Source: Nocardia arizonensis
GTDB lineage: Bacteria; Actinomycetota; Actinomycetes; Mycobacteriales; Mycobacteriaceae
DNA length: 64,000 nucleotides
Assembly (NCBI RefSeq): GCF_001310275.1
Contig: NZ_LGYZ01000110.1
Span: 1-64,000, forward strand
Direction of reading: 5' to 3'
In this document: piece after piece, positions 18,270-26,835 of the stretch
How the letters are laid out: each line of letters begins with the position of its first letter
Numbering within the stretch: position 1 is the stretch's first letter
Program-made: the position numbers and the translations under genes
The notes under the pieces: generated by a model
Told to the model about the DNA's origin: nothing
The model's input: the letters and a program-made list of their open reading frames with translations, nothing else
Databases searched by the model: none

Positions 18270-18329
18270 CCCGGCGCCGACGGAAAGCTCACGGACAGCG
18301 ATCGCGCGAGGCGAACTTTCCGCGGACGA

Positions 18330-19133
18330 CTACTCGGGGCGCTGGGTGAGAATACGCGGACCGGCCTCGGTGACCGCGACCGTATGTTCCCAGTGGGCGG
18401 CGCGGCTGCCGTCGGTGGTGACCACCGTCCAGTCGTCACCGAGAACCTTGGTGTCGGTGGTGCCGAGCGTCAGCATCGGCTCGATGGCCAGCACCGATCC
18501 GACCACGAGTTTCGGCCCTTTGCCCGGCGCGCCCTCATTGGGCAGGAACGGGTCCATATGCATCTCGCGTCCGATGGCGTGACCGCCGTAACCGTCCACG
18601 ATGCCGTAGGGACGTCCGTGCACCTTCTCCGCCGCCCGGGTGCCGAGTTCGATGGCATTCGAGACATCGGTGAGCCGGTTACCCGGCAGCATCGCCGCGA
18701 TCCCGGCCTCCATCGACAGCTTCGTCGCCTCACTGAGCAGACGATCCGCCTCGGCGAGGCCGCCGACCCCGAAGGTCCACGCCGAATCACCGTGCCAGCC
18801 GTCCAGAATGGCGCCGCAGTCGATCGATACCAGATCCCCTTCGGCGAGGATGTCCTCGGCGGTCGGAATCCCGTGCACCACGCGATCGTTCACCGACGCG
18901 CAGATCGAGGCGGGGAAGCCGTGATAGCCCTTGAAGGAGGGCACCGCGCCCGCATCGCGGATCACCTGCTCGGCGACCCGGTCCAGGTCCAGGGTGGAAA
19001 CCCCGGCGACGGCGGCCGCCCGCACCGCGACCAGGGCGCGTCCGACGACCGCACCCGCGGCCGCCATCGCGTCCAGTTCGCCCGCGGTGCGGAACGGAAC
19101 CACCTTCTTGTTCTTGTTGCGACCGAAAGCCAT
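18330..19133 (-). CDS. map: Type I methionine aminopeptidase
   Basis: This 267-residue enzyme removes the initiator methionine from nascent proteins using two metal ions. The His of VVHGIP, the Asp of SIDCG and of HGDSAWTF, the His of GHAIGREMH, and the Glu residues of AIEPML and HWEHTVAV are all in place as metal or substrate ligands. It has no long N-terminal zinc-finger extension. It is the last gene of secY-adk-map, 29 bp after the adk stop, in the order usual for actinobacteria. Confidence 0.97.
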   Translation of the reverse strand: MAFGRNKNKKVVPFRTAGELDAMAAAGAVVGRALVAVRAAAVAGVSTLDLDRVAEQVIRDAGAVPSFKGYHGFPASICASVNDRVVHGIPTAEDILAEGDLVSIDCGAILDGWHGDSAWTFGVGGLAEADRLLSEATKLSMEAGIAAMLPGNRLTDVSNAIELGTRAAEKVHGRPYGIVDGYGGHAIGREMHMDPFLPNEGAPGKGPKLVVGSVLAIEPMLTLGTTDTKVLGDDWTVVTTDGSRAAHWEHTVAVTEAGPRILTQRPE

Positions 19134-19162
19134 TGCGGCTCAGCGCTGCCCGGTAGGCGGCA

Positions 19163-19708
19163 TTACCGACCCAGCGCGCGGAGCGCGCGAGCGTTGACCT
19201 CGGCGACCTCGCCGACACCGTCCACGGTGACCACGAGCCCGTCGTAGTGCTGCAATAGCGGCTCGGTCTCGTCACGGTACACGCGTAGGCGGTTGCGAAT
19301 GACGTCCTCGTTGTCGTCGTCGCGACCGCGGGCCAGCATGCGGCCGACCACGGTCTCCTCGGGCACCACGAAGCAGAGCACGGCGTCGAGCTTCTCGTCC
19401 ATGTCGCCCAGGATCTTCTCGAGCGCGTCGGCCTGGTCGACGGTGCGCGGATAGCCGTCGAGCACGAAACCGTTCGTGGCGTCCGGTTCGGCTACTCGGG
19501 CCTCCACCATACGATTGGTCACATCGCTCGGTACCAGATCACCGGCGTCGAGGTACTTCTGCGCCTCGCGGCCGAGCGGGGTCTGCTGACCGATATTGGC
19601 GCGGAACAGGTCCCCGGTGGAGATGTGCGGGACACCCAGCTTCTCCGACAGCAAGACGGCCTGGGTGCCTTTGCCAGCACCCGGAGGACCGAGCAATACA
19701 ACTCTCAC
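19163..19708 (-). CDS. adk: Adenylate kinase
   Basis: The 181-residue enzyme interconverts ATP and AMP with 2 ADP. It shows the P-loop GPPGAGKGTQ, the AMP-site STGDLFR, the GYPRTVDQ segment and the short lid (ARGRDDDNEDVIRNRL) without zinc cysteines, typical of actinobacterial Adk. It starts at a GTG whose GTGA overlaps the secY stop (19705-19708), so translation is coupled. Location: cytoplasm. Confidence 0.97.
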   Translation of the reverse strand: MRVVLLGPPGAGKGTQAVLLSEKLGVPHISTGDLFRANIGQQTPLGREAQKYLDAGDLVPSDVTNRMVEARVAEPDATNGFVLDGYPRTVDQADALEKILGDMDEKLDAVLCFVVPEETVVGRMLARGRDDDNEDVIRNRLRVYRDETEPLLQHYDGLVVTVDGVGEVAEVNARALRALGR

Positions 19709-21027
19709 TTGAGGAACCCTTCGTAATTTCGATTCATCAGCTGACTCTCGATCTGCTTCACCGTGTCGAGACCGACGCTCACCATGATGAGCACCGCGGT
19801 ACCGCCGAACGGGAGGTTCTGTGTGCCGCCGGAGGCACCGATATCGAGGAACAGATTCGGCAACACCGCGACGAGGCCGAGATAGATCGAGCCGGGCAGG
19901 GTAATGCGGCTCAGGACGAAGTTCAGATAATCAGCCGTCGGCCTACCCGGGCGGTAGCCGGGGATGAAGCCGCCGAACTTCTTCATCTCGTCCGCGCGCT
20001 CCTCCGGATTGAAGGTGATCGCGACATAGAAGTAGGTGAAGAACACGATCAGTCCGAAGTAGATCGCGATGTAGACCGGATTACCCGGGTTCACCAAGTA
20101 TTTCTGGATGATCTCCTGCCACCAGCTCGGATCGGTGCTGTTCTGCGAACCCGTCAGCTGAGCGACCAGGTTGGGCAGGTACAGCAGCGATGAGGCGAAG
20201 ATCACGGGGATGACGCCGGCCTGGTTGACCTTCAGCGGCAGATAGGTCGAGGAGCCGCCGTACATCTTGCGGCCCACCACCCGCTTGGCGTACTGGACCG
20301 GAATACGGCGCTGCCCCTGTTCGACGAAGATCACGGCGACGATGATCGCGAAAGCCGCCACGCAGACCAGGCCGAAGACCAGGCCGCCGCGGCTGTCGAG
20401 GATGTTCTTGCCCTCGGTGGGGATGCGGGCCGCGATACCGGCGAAGATCAGCAGCGACATGCCGTTGCCGACGCCGCGCTCGGTGATCTGCTCGCCGAAC
20501 CACATGACCAGGGACGCGCCCGCGGTCATGACGAGCACGATGATGACCATGCCGAAGATGGAGGTGTCGGCCAGGATGTCCTTCTGGCAGCCCTGCAACA
20601 GCTGCCCGCGCGCCGCGAGCGCCACCAGACCGGTGGCTTGCAGAATCGCCAGCGCGACCGCCAGATAGCGCGTGTACTGCGTCATCTTGGTCTGGCCGGA
20701 CTGGCCTTCCTTGCGCAGTTCCTCGAACCGCGGGATGACGACGGTCAGCAGCTGAATGATGATGCTGGCGGTGATGTAGGGCATGATGCCGATCGCGAAG
20801 ACCGACAACTGGAGCAGCGCACCACCGGAGAACAGGTTGATGAGCTGGTAGATGCCCTGCGAGTCACCGCCGGAGACGAGGTCGATACATTCCTGCACCG
20901 CCTTGTAGTCGACGCCGGGAGACGGCAGCGAGGCACCCATGCGGTACAGCGCGACCAACCCCAGCGTGAAGAGAATCTTCCGCCGTAAGTCCGGAGTCCG
21001 GAAGGCCGATACGAAGGCGGAAAGCAC
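19705..21027 (-). CDS. secY: SecY, protein-conducting channel of the Sec translocon
   Basis: The GTG start at 21027 (VLSAFVSAFRTPDLRRKI) was chosen because AGGAGG lies just upstream and mycobacterial SecY begins at the same point; this gives 440 residues. Ten hydrophobic segments can be followed. Family landmarks include ASIIIQLLTVVIPRFEEL, the QYTRYLA loop, ERGVGNGMSLLIF and the cytoplasmic loop NPEERADEMKKFGGFIPGYRPG. SecY forms the membrane pore with SecE and SecG. It is separated from the ribosomal genes by a strong hairpin, so secY-adk-map probably has its own promoter. Confidence 0.97.
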   Translation of the reverse strand: MLSAFVSAFRTPDLRRKILFTLGLVALYRMGASLPSPGVDYKAVQECIDLVSGGDSQGIYQLINLFSGGALLQLSVFAIGIMPYITASIIIQLLTVVIPRFEELRKEGQSGQTKMTQYTRYLAVALAILQATGLVALAARGQLLQGCQKDILADTSIFGMVIIVLVMTAGASLVMWFGEQITERGVGNGMSLLIFAGIAARIPTEGKNILDSRGGLVFGLVCVAAFAIIVAVIFVEQGQRRIPVQYAKRVVGRKMYGGSSTYLPLKVNQAGVIPVIFASSLLYLPNLVAQLTGSQNSTDPSWWQEIIQKYLVNPGNPVYIAIYFGLIVFFTYFYVAITFNPEERADEMKKFGGFIPGYRPGRPTADYLNFVLSRITLPGSIYLGLVAVLPNLFLDIGASGGTQNLPFGGTAVLIMVSVGLDTVKQIESQLMNRNYEGFLK

Positions 21028-21140
21028 AGATCCTCCTGGCGCGAACGACATGGTCATGACATGGATATTTCAGCGATGTCCAACTCTGGAGAACGCCGAA
21101 ACCATGACGTGGCTTGGCAGACAACAGTTGAACTCTAACA

Positions 21141-21176
21141 GTGGCACCGGACGGGCCTTCACCCGTCCGGTGCCAC
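21141..21176 (-). terminator. Hairpin terminator between rplO and secY
   Basis: A perfect 15-bp stem (21141-21155 with 21162-21176, GTGGCACCGGACGGG paired with its complement) encloses a 6-base loop. It begins 18 bp after the rplO stop on the minus strand and is followed by TGTTAGAGTT, a weak U-containing tract. It should end or attenuate the spc transcript before secY. Confidence 0.85.
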
Positions 21177-21193
21177 TCGAGTCGAGAATACCG

Positions 21194-21637
21194 TCAGCCA
21201 AGTTCGGTGACAGTGCCACCGGCAGCGGTGATCTTCTCCTTCGCGGAGCCGGTCACCTTGTCCACGGTCACCTGGACCGCCACCGCGATGTCGCCGTCGC
21301 CGAGAACCTTGACCAGCTGGTTCTTGCGCACCGCACCCGCGGCGACCAGTTCGTCCTTGCCGATCGCGCCGCCATCGGGGAACAGCTCAGCGATACGGCC
21401 GACGTTCACGACCTGGTATTCCACGCGGAACCGGTTCGTGAAGCCCTTGAGCTTGGGCAGCCGCATGTGGATCGGCATCTGCCCACCCTCGAAGGCGGCG
21501 GGCACGTTCTTGCGCGCCTTGGTGCCCTTGGTACCGCGACCGGCGGTCTTGCCCTTGGAGCCCTCACCGCGACCCACGCGGGTCTTGGCGGTCTTGGAGC
21601 CCGGGGCCGGGCGCAGGTGATGCAACTTGATTGTCAT
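21194..21637 (-). CDS. rplO: 50S ribosomal protein L15
   Basis: The 147-residue protein has the L15 start TIKLHHLRPAPGSKTAKTRVGRGEGSKGKTAGRGTKG in segments, rich in Gly, Lys and Arg, and the middle GGQMPIHMRLPKLKGF signature. It binds 23S rRNA late in large-subunit assembly. Its ATG overlaps the rpmD stop (ATGA). It is the last gene before the 21141-21176 hairpin; the sppA gene found here in mycobacteria is absent. Confidence 0.97.
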   Translation of the reverse strand: MTIKLHHLRPAPGSKTAKTRVGRGEGSKGKTAGRGTKGTKARKNVPAAFEGGQMPIHMRLPKLKGFTNRFRVEYQVVNVGRIAELFPDGGAIGKDELVAAGAVRKNQLVKVLGDGDIAVAVQVTVDKVTGSAKEKITAAGGTVTELG

Positions 21638-21831
21638 CGTGGGCCCTCCTGCCCGACTTCCTCGACCTGTACGAGGTGGCGCACGACGTTGATCAGCCCG
21701 CGGTTCTGGGCATTGTCCTCACGGACCACCGACTTGCGAATGCCACGCAGGCCGAGGGTGCGCAGGCTGTCCCGCTGATTCTGCTTGGCGCCGATCGAAC
21801 TCTTGATCTGGGTCACCTTGAGATCCGCCAT
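21634..21831 (-). CDS. rpmD: 50S ribosomal protein L30
   Basis: This 65-residue protein carries the L30 pattern LKVTQIKSSIGAKQNQRDSLRTLGLRGI followed by NRGLINVVRHLV. It has the short bacterial form. Its ATG shares one base with the rpsE stop (TAATG) and its own stop overlaps the rplO start, so the three are tightly coupled. Confidence 0.97.
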   Translation of the reverse strand: MADLKVTQIKSSIGAKQNQRDSLRTLGLRGIRKSVVREDNAQNRGLINVVRHLVQVEEVGQEGPR

Positions 21832-22493
21832 TACCTGGCACCTCCCACTGCTTGAGCGCGCGCACGCAGCATGCCTGCCGGAGCGACGTCCTCGAGCGGC
21901 AGACCACGACGGGCCGCGACCTCTTCGGGCCGCTGGAGCTGCTTGAGAGCCTCGACCGTCGCGTGCACGACGTTGATCGCGTTGTCGCTGCCGAGCGACT
22001 TGGCGAGAATGTCATGAATGCCCGCGCATTCCAGCACGGCACGGGCCGCGCCACCGGCGATCACACCGGTACCGGGCGAGGCCGGACGCAGCATGACCAC
22101 ACCGGCCGCCGCCTCACCCTGGACCGGGTGGGTGATGGTCGAGCCGATCATCGGGACGCGGAAGAAGCCCTTGCGAGCCTCCTCGACACCCTTCTGGATC
22201 GCCGCGGGAACTTCCTTGGCCTTGCCGTAGCCGACGCCGACCAGACCGTTGCCGTCACCCACGATCACCAGGGCGGTGAAGCTGAAGCGACGACCACCCT
22301 TCACGACCTTGGAGACGCGGTTGATCGCGACGACCCGCTCGAGCTGGTTCTTCTCGGCCGCGTTGTCGCGACGATCGCCGCCGCCACCGCGGCGGTCGCC
22401 GCCACCGCGACGATTCTCGCGGCCGCCCTCGGGGGCGTTTCCACTCTGTCCGGCGGGTCCGTTGCCGCCGTCACGCCTCTGACGTCCCGGCAT
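21831..22493 (-). CDS. rpsE: 30S ribosomal protein S5
   Basis: The 220-residue protein has the S5 double-stranded-RNA-binding domain (ERVVAINRVSKVVKGG, VGVGYGKAKEVP) and the C-terminal domain (GTGVIAGGAARAVLE). S5 lines the mRNA entry site and affects decoding accuracy. An N-terminal extension of about 45 residues rich in Gly, Arg and Asp (GGGDRRGGGGDRRDN) goes beyond the E. coli form, as in other actinobacteria. Confidence 0.97.
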   Translation of the reverse strand: MPGRQRRDGGNGPAGQSGNAPEGGRENRRGGGDRRGGGGDRRDNAAEKNQLERVVAINRVSKVVKGGRRFSFTALVIVGDGNGLVGVGYGKAKEVPAAIQKGVEEARKGFFRVPMIGSTITHPVQGEAAAGVVMLRPASPGTGVIAGGAARAVLECAGIHDILAKSLGSDNAINVVHATVEALKQLQRPEEVAARRGLPLEDVAPAGMLRARAQAVGGAR

Positions 22494-22563
22494 CAGACGT
22501 TCCTTCCGTTGATGAATTCGAATCGGGAGCCGTGTCCACTATTCGCTCCGCAAGCTGCGCTCA

Positions 22564-22971
22564 TTAGAATTTCAACCCACCTTCACGAGCGGCATCGGCC
22601 AGCGCGGCGATGCGGCCGTGGTAGTCGTGACCGCCACGGTCGAACACCACGCTCTCGATTCCGGCGGCCTTGGCGCGCGCGGCCAGCAGTTCGCCGACCT
22701 TCTTGCTCTTGGCCGACTTGTCGCCCTCGAGGGCGCGCACATCGGCCTCGATGGAGGACGCGGCGGCGATGGTCTTGCCCACCGAGTCGTCGACCAGTTG
22801 CGCGTGCAGGTGGCGCGAGGAGCGGTTGACGACCAGTCGCGGACGCTCGGTCGTGCCGACGACCTTCTTGCGCAGACGGAAGTGGCGGCGGGTCTTCGAC
22901 AGACGACGGGTCGTTGACACGTCCTTGCCGCGCGGCTTGCGCTTGGCGATCTGGTTTTCGGTTTGCGCCAT
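22564..22971 (-). CDS. rplR: 50S ribosomal protein L18
   Basis: The start MAQTENQIAKRK at 22971 is taken rather than the overlapping GTG two codons earlier, since the family begins here. The roughly 135-residue protein has RHFRLRKKVVGTTERPRL, RSSRHLHAQLVDD and the C-terminal GHDYHGRIAALADAAREGGL signature. L18 binds 5S rRNA with L5. The 70-bp gap to rpsE is the longest within this part of the operon and shows nothing notable. Confidence 0.96.
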   Translation of the reverse strand: MAQTENQIAKRKPRGKDVSTTRRLSKTRRHFRLRKKVVGTTERPRLVVNRSSRHLHAQLVDDSVGKTIAAASSIEADVRALEGDKSAKSKKVGELLAARAKAAGIESVVFDRGGHDYHGRIAALADAAREGGLKF

Positions 22972-22973
22972 GA

Positions 22974-23513
22974 TCACTTACCCGTCTTTCCGACCTTGCG
23001 GCGAACGACCTCGCCGGCGTAGCGGATGCCCTTGCCCTTGTACGGGTCGGGCTTACGCAGTCCGTGGATCACAGCGGAGATCTGACCGACCTTCTGCTTG
23101 TCGATTCCGGACACGGAGAACTTGGTGGGCGATTCCACCGCGAAGGTGATGCCCTCGGGCGCCTCGATGGGCACCGGGTGGCTGTAGCCGAGGGCGAACT
23201 CGAGGTTCGAGCCCTTGGCCTGCACGCGGTAACCGACGCCGAAGATTTCCATCTTCTTCTCGTAGCCCTTGGTGACGCCCTCGACCATGTTGGCGATCAA
23301 GGTGCGGGTCAGGCCGTGCAGGGCGCGGTTCTGCCGCTCGTCGTTGGGACGGGCGACCTCGAGCTGGCCGTCCTCGCCCTTGGCGACGACGATCGGCTCG
23401 GCGACGGTGTGCGAGAGGGTGCCCTTGGGCCCCTTCACCGACACGGACCGGCCGTCGATGGTCACCTCGACGCCGGACGGAATTGCGATGGGCTTCTTGC
23501 CGATACGCGACAT
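22974..23513 (-). CDS. rplF: 50S ribosomal protein L6
   Basis: The 179-residue protein begins MSRIGKKPIAIPSGVEV and ends with the L6 signature PDPYKGKGIRYAGEVVRRKVGKTGK. Its two repeated domains are both intact. L6 sits near the factor-binding region of the 50S subunit. The rplR start lies immediately after its stop. Confidence 0.97.
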   Translation of the reverse strand: MSRIGKKPIAIPSGVEVTIDGRSVSVKGPKGTLSHTVAEPIVVAKGEDGQLEVARPNDERQNRALHGLTRTLIANMVEGVTKGYEKKMEIFGVGYRVQAKGSNLEFALGYSHPVPIEAPEGITFAVESPTKFSVSGIDKQKVGQISAVIHGLRKPDPYKGKGIRYAGEVVRRKVGKTGK

Positions 23514-23528
23514 GTCTCTAGACCTCCC

Positions 23529-23927
23529 TTACCAGACGTAGGCGAGGACTTCGCCGCCCACGCCGGCTTTGGCCGCCTGACGGTCGGTGAGCAGGCCGGT
23601 CGACGTGGAGATGATCGCCACGCCGAGGCCGCCGAGGACCTTGGGCAGGTTGGTGGACTTCGCGTACACACGCAGACCGGGCTTCGACACCCGGCGCAGG
23701 CCCTGAAGGCTGCGCTCCCGGCTCGGGCCGTACTTGAGGTCGATCACGAGGGCCTTGCCCACGGGTGCGTCCTCGGTGCGGTAGTCGGCGATGTAACCCT
23801 CGCGCTTGAGGATCTCGGCGATATTCGCCTTGAGCTTCGAGTGCGGAGCCTTCACCTGATCGTGGTACGCCGAGTTGGCGTTGCGCAGACGTGTCAGGAA
23901 GTCTGCGATCGGATCAGTCATGGTCAT
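23529..23927 (-). CDS. rpsH: 30S ribosomal protein S8
   Basis: The 132-residue protein is nearly identical in layout to mycobacterial S8: MTMTDPIADFLTRLRNAN, KLKANIAEILKREGYI, and the ending GLLTDRQAAKAGVGGEVLAYVW in segments. S8 binds helix 21 of 16S rRNA and, in E. coli, represses the spc operon. Here it is the first gene after the interruption of the operon, with a 281-bp leader, so its transcription cannot simply come from rplN. Confidence 0.97.
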   Translation of the reverse strand: MTMTDPIADFLTRLRNANSAYHDQVKAPHSKLKANIAEILKREGYIADYRTEDAPVGKALVIDLKYGPSRERSLQGLRRVSKPGLRVYAKSTNLPKVLGGLGVAIISTSTGLLTDRQAAKAGVGGEVLAYVW

Positions 23928-24169
23928 GGTTCGACCTTGACACCTTTCTCGCCGCGGTTCCCATACAACATCCGCGTATCTCCGCGTATCTCAGCGGATC
24001 ACGGCGCACGCGAGGCACGCCGGCACGCGAATCGTGGGCCTACAGCAATTCGGCGGTCCGGCCGACTCTTGCCGACCGGATGAGTACTCGTCAGAGCCTC
24101 GGCGCCCGGACCGCCCGCACACGCCGGAATCCGGGATATGCGGACACAGAGGGCCCAGGCAACCGCTCT

Positions 24170-24197
24170 AGTGTAGGCAAACCCCTGACCAGGACAA
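24170..24197 (-). promoter_or_regulatory. Candidate promoter for the rpsH half-operon
   Basis: On the minus strand TTGTCC (24192-24197) and TACACT (24170-24175) are separated by 16 bp, four of six matches each to the vegetative consensus. It lies just after the amidohydrolase stop and would give a ~235-nt leader before rpsH. The position is what the split operon would need; activity is unproven. Confidence 0.45.
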
Positions 24198-24208
24198 AAT
24201 CCGGGGCC

Positions 24209-25471
24209 TCACCGGTCAGCGGCGAAGAATCCGCCGCGGTCTCGGCAGATATCTCCGTCCTTGACGACGAGCAGGATGTTGTCGGGGTCGCCGACGGAAT
24301 CGATGTCGTGCAGCGGATCGCCGCGGACCACGACGAGATCGGCGAGTTTGCCGGATTCGAGGGTGCCGAGGCGGTCGTCCACACCGCAGAGAACGGCGCT
24401 GTCCCGGGTGGCGGCGACGATGGCCTCCATCGGGGTGAGTCCGCCGTATTTCACGAGCAGTCCCAGTTCACGCAGGTTGGTGCCGTGATCGGGAGACAAA
24501 CCCGCGTCGGTTCCGACGGCGATGCGGACGCCCGCGGCGGCCGAGCGGCCGACGGCCTCGTGGGCGACGCGGTGCCAGGTGAGGCTCTTGGCGTAGGCGG
24601 CGGGTGAGGTCTTGGCCGGATCGAGGTCCTCGACGGTCTCGAGCAACGTCGGGACCAGGAACATGTCCTGATCGACCATGCGCTTGCGCAGTTCGTCGTC
24701 CAGTTCGTATCCGTGCTCGACACTGCGCACGCCACCGTCGATCGCGGCCGCGATACCCGCGTAGCCGATGGCGTGCGCCGCGACCGGCTTGTTCCCGTAG
24801 GCCCGACATTCCTCGACCACCGCGCGCACCAGCTCCGTCCGCATTCCCAGCCAGTCGGGTTGGTCGTTCGGCGAGGCGACACCACCGCTGGAGGCCACCT
24901 TCACCAGGTCCGCGCCCAGCGCGATGAGTCGCCGGGTGCGCTTGCGCGCCTCGTCCACGCTGTCCACCAGCGGCGAGGGCGTCTCCGGCCCGTGCAGATA
25001 GGACATGGGATCGAATCCGGACAATTGCGTCAGGTCCGCGTGCCCCGCCGTCTGGCTCAGCATGGTGATCGCCACCTGCAACCGCGGCCCCTCCACGAGC
25101 CCCTGAGCGACCGCCATCCGCACACCCGCGTCGATACCCATGAGATCGCGCGCGCTGGTGACCCCGTTGTGCAGCGTGACCCGCAACCGCTCCGCCACCG
25201 CCAAGGTCCGATACGACGCGGGCTCCGCCACCGACCGGTACGGATTCCCCGCCCCGCCCGGCAAGGCGAAATGCACGTGGCAGTCGAAGAATCCGGGACA
25301 CACCGTGTTGTCCCGCAGATCGACGGTTCGGGCGTCCCCGATATCCGGCGCCTTCGAGCGCTCCCCCACCCAGGAAATCGAATTATCCGAAATCAATACC
25401 GCGCCGTCCCGCAGCGCATTTCCCCCTTTACCGTCCACGATCCGCGCATTGTGTAGAAAGAATCCCGCCAT
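24209..25471 (-). CDS. Amidohydrolase-family metal-dependent hydrolase
   Basis: The start MAGFFLHNARIVDGKGG at 25471 is chosen over a longer frame because the added codons resemble non-coding sequence. The 420-residue protein has the amidohydrolase layout: a small beta domain at both ends, the HVH metal motif (FFDCHVHFALPGG), a Lys candidate (LVKVASSGG), two later His (AHAIGYAG, VEHGYELD) and the Asp of VGTDAGLSPDHG. It resembles imidazolonepropionase/prolidase-like members; the substrate is unknown. It sits between rpsZ and rpsH on the same strand as the ribosomal genes, but is separated from rpsZ by plus-strand genes. Confidence 0.85.
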   Translation of the reverse strand: MAGFFLHNARIVDGKGGNALRDGAVLISDNSISWVGERSKAPDIGDARTVDLRDNTVCPGFFDCHVHFALPGGAGNPYRSVAEPASYRTLAVAERLRVTLHNGVTSARDLMGIDAGVRMAVAQGLVEGPRLQVAITMLSQTAGHADLTQLSGFDPMSYLHGPETPSPLVDSVDEARKRTRRLIALGADLVKVASSGGVASPNDQPDWLGMRTELVRAVVEECRAYGNKPVAAHAIGYAGIAAAIDGGVRSVEHGYELDDELRKRMVDQDMFLVPTLLETVEDLDPAKTSPAAYAKSLTWHRVAHEAVGRSAAAGVRIAVGTDAGLSPDHGTNLRELGLLVKYGGLTPMEAIVAATRDSAVLCGVDDRLGTLESGKLADLVVVRGDPLHDIDSVGDPDNILLVVKDGDICRDRGGFFAADR

Positions 25472-25625
25472 GCACACCCCTCTCCCGTCAGGGTCACGCT
25501 TCCGACAAGTAGCGTAGCGATTCCCGCCACCGACGAACGTATCGTTCGGGAACCATGCCGCGAACACGACCGCGAACCGGTCGTCGCCGCCGGTCGAGAC
25601 ACCCGAGGCGTCTACCGTGTCGGTC

Positions 25626-26279
25626 ATGGCGAGCCCGCGAATCAAACGCCCCGACCTTCCCGAGTACATGACATGGGAGCAGCTCGAACAGCTGCCCGAA
25701 GAAATCGCGCGACAGATAGAGCTGTGGGACGGGCGAGTCGTGTGGGTGCGCCGAGATCCAGCGGAGCATCAGGCGTTCACCTTCGCAGTCACCAGCGCAC
25801 TCAAGCGGTGCGCGCGAAACGGTATGGCCGAAAACCCGGAACGATGCTGGCGGGTCGACTTCGAAACCAATATCTTCTTCGGAAAAACGACAAAATCCGA
25901 TTTCGTGACACCCGATTTCCTCGTCTACCGATGTCTCGACGCACCCTATCAGGATATCCGGGCATCCGATGTCCTACTCGCAGGTGAAGTACTTTCTCCC
26001 TCCAACTCTCAGACGGATATGGAGGAGAAGAAGTCCAAGTACGCGAAGGCAGGCATTCCCTACTACTGGGAGATAGCCCTGGAACGCGAAAAGAGTGCGA
26101 TCGCAATGGTCCACGCCTTCGCTCTGGAAACCTCCCACGGCCCCCTCCCCGAAGGCGTACACCCGCTGTATCCGGCCAACTACCTGTTGACCGGCAAGTG
26201 GACTCCGAAGGACTCCGACGCGATCCGCGCCGACTTCCCGTTCCCCATCCACATTCCCTGGATGGAACTCGAATTCTGA
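25626..26279 (+). CDS. Uma2-family (DUF820) endonuclease-like protein
   Basis: The start MASPRIKRPDLPEYMTWEQLEQLPEE is used. The 217-residue protein matches the Uma2 fold: an N-terminal TWEQLE segment, the VTPDFLVYRC strand with its Asp, the LLAGEVLSPSNSQTD motif (Glu before LSPS) and the lysine-containing EEKKSKYAKAGIPYYWEI. Asp, Glu and Lys in this order form a PD-(D/E)xK nuclease-like site. Uma2 genes are often expanded in actinobacteria and have unclear roles. It is divergent from the amidohydrolase (154 bp between starts) and lies in the block that splits the spc operon. Confidence 0.8.
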   Translation: MASPRIKRPDLPEYMTWEQLEQLPEEIARQIELWDGRVVWVRRDPAEHQAFTFAVTSALKRCARNGMAENPERCWRVDFETNIFFGKTTKSDFVTPDFLVYRCLDAPYQDIRASDVLLAGEVLSPSNSQTDMEEKKSKYAKAGIPYYWEIALEREKSAIAMVHAFALETSHGPLPEGVHPLYPANYLLTGKWTPKDSDAIRADFPFPIHIPWMELEF

Positions 26280-26668
26280 CGACTTCGCTCCGGCGGGGAG
26301 ACGCCCTCGCAGCAAAGCGAATCGCGGGCATTGAACGAGGCGGTCGCCGTGGTGACGCAACTGTTCGCGGCGGAGGCGGTCTTGGCCCGCACCGATACAC
26401 CCACCCGCGTCGAATCGAACTCGGTGGTCTCGCCTGGTTGGCGGAGTTCGACGTCGACGACCGCGCCGAGGCATCGCATGAGATCCGTAATGCGCTCGCT
26501 CTGACCGTGACCGCGGAAGATCCGGACCCGTTGCGCGAAGTGCTGCACACGCGGGCGACCACCGCGGCGGTGATGCGCGACCCGGCCCGTCGGGCGGTGC
26601 GCACCGAATCCGCGAGCGACAGCGATTTCACCGGGGTCGAACCACCGCACGCGGCGGGCGATGTCTGA
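26280..26668 (+). pseudogene. Probable frameshifted remnant of a small protein gene
   Basis: No intact start is seen. One frame gives RALNEAVAVVTQLFAAEAVLA; from about 26405 a second frame continues as ELGGLAWLAEFDVDDRAEA, EIRNALALTVTAEDPDPLREVL and DFTGVEPPHAAGDV to the stop at 26668. Both stretches look protein-like and join in a sensible order, so a single frameshift is the simplest reading. The family is not recognised. The opposite-strand frames here are Arg-rich and are taken as shadows. Confidence 0.35.
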
Positions 26669-26835
26669 CAACGACCCACTGCCCGTCGCCTATCGGCCAT
26701 TCGTCGCCGCACGCAGCCCGGCGGCAAGTCTCGAACTTCCAAAGCTGCTGGTAACCACCCAATTCGAACCGACCTCGGCTAGAGTCGTCGGTCGGAATAC
26801 ATCGCACATGCTCAACCGCTGAGGAGTTCAAAGCC
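26669..26835. other. Upstream region of the GmrSD-like gene
   Basis: This short stretch must hold the promoter of the plus-strand gene at 26836. A ribosome-binding site, GAGGAG, is clear at 26821-26826. No confident -35/-10 pair was found. Confidence 0.4.

Noticed and set aside
21028..21140. secY promoter
   Set aside because: A promoter is expected after the rplO hairpin, but no pair of -35/-10 elements with proper spacing was convincing.
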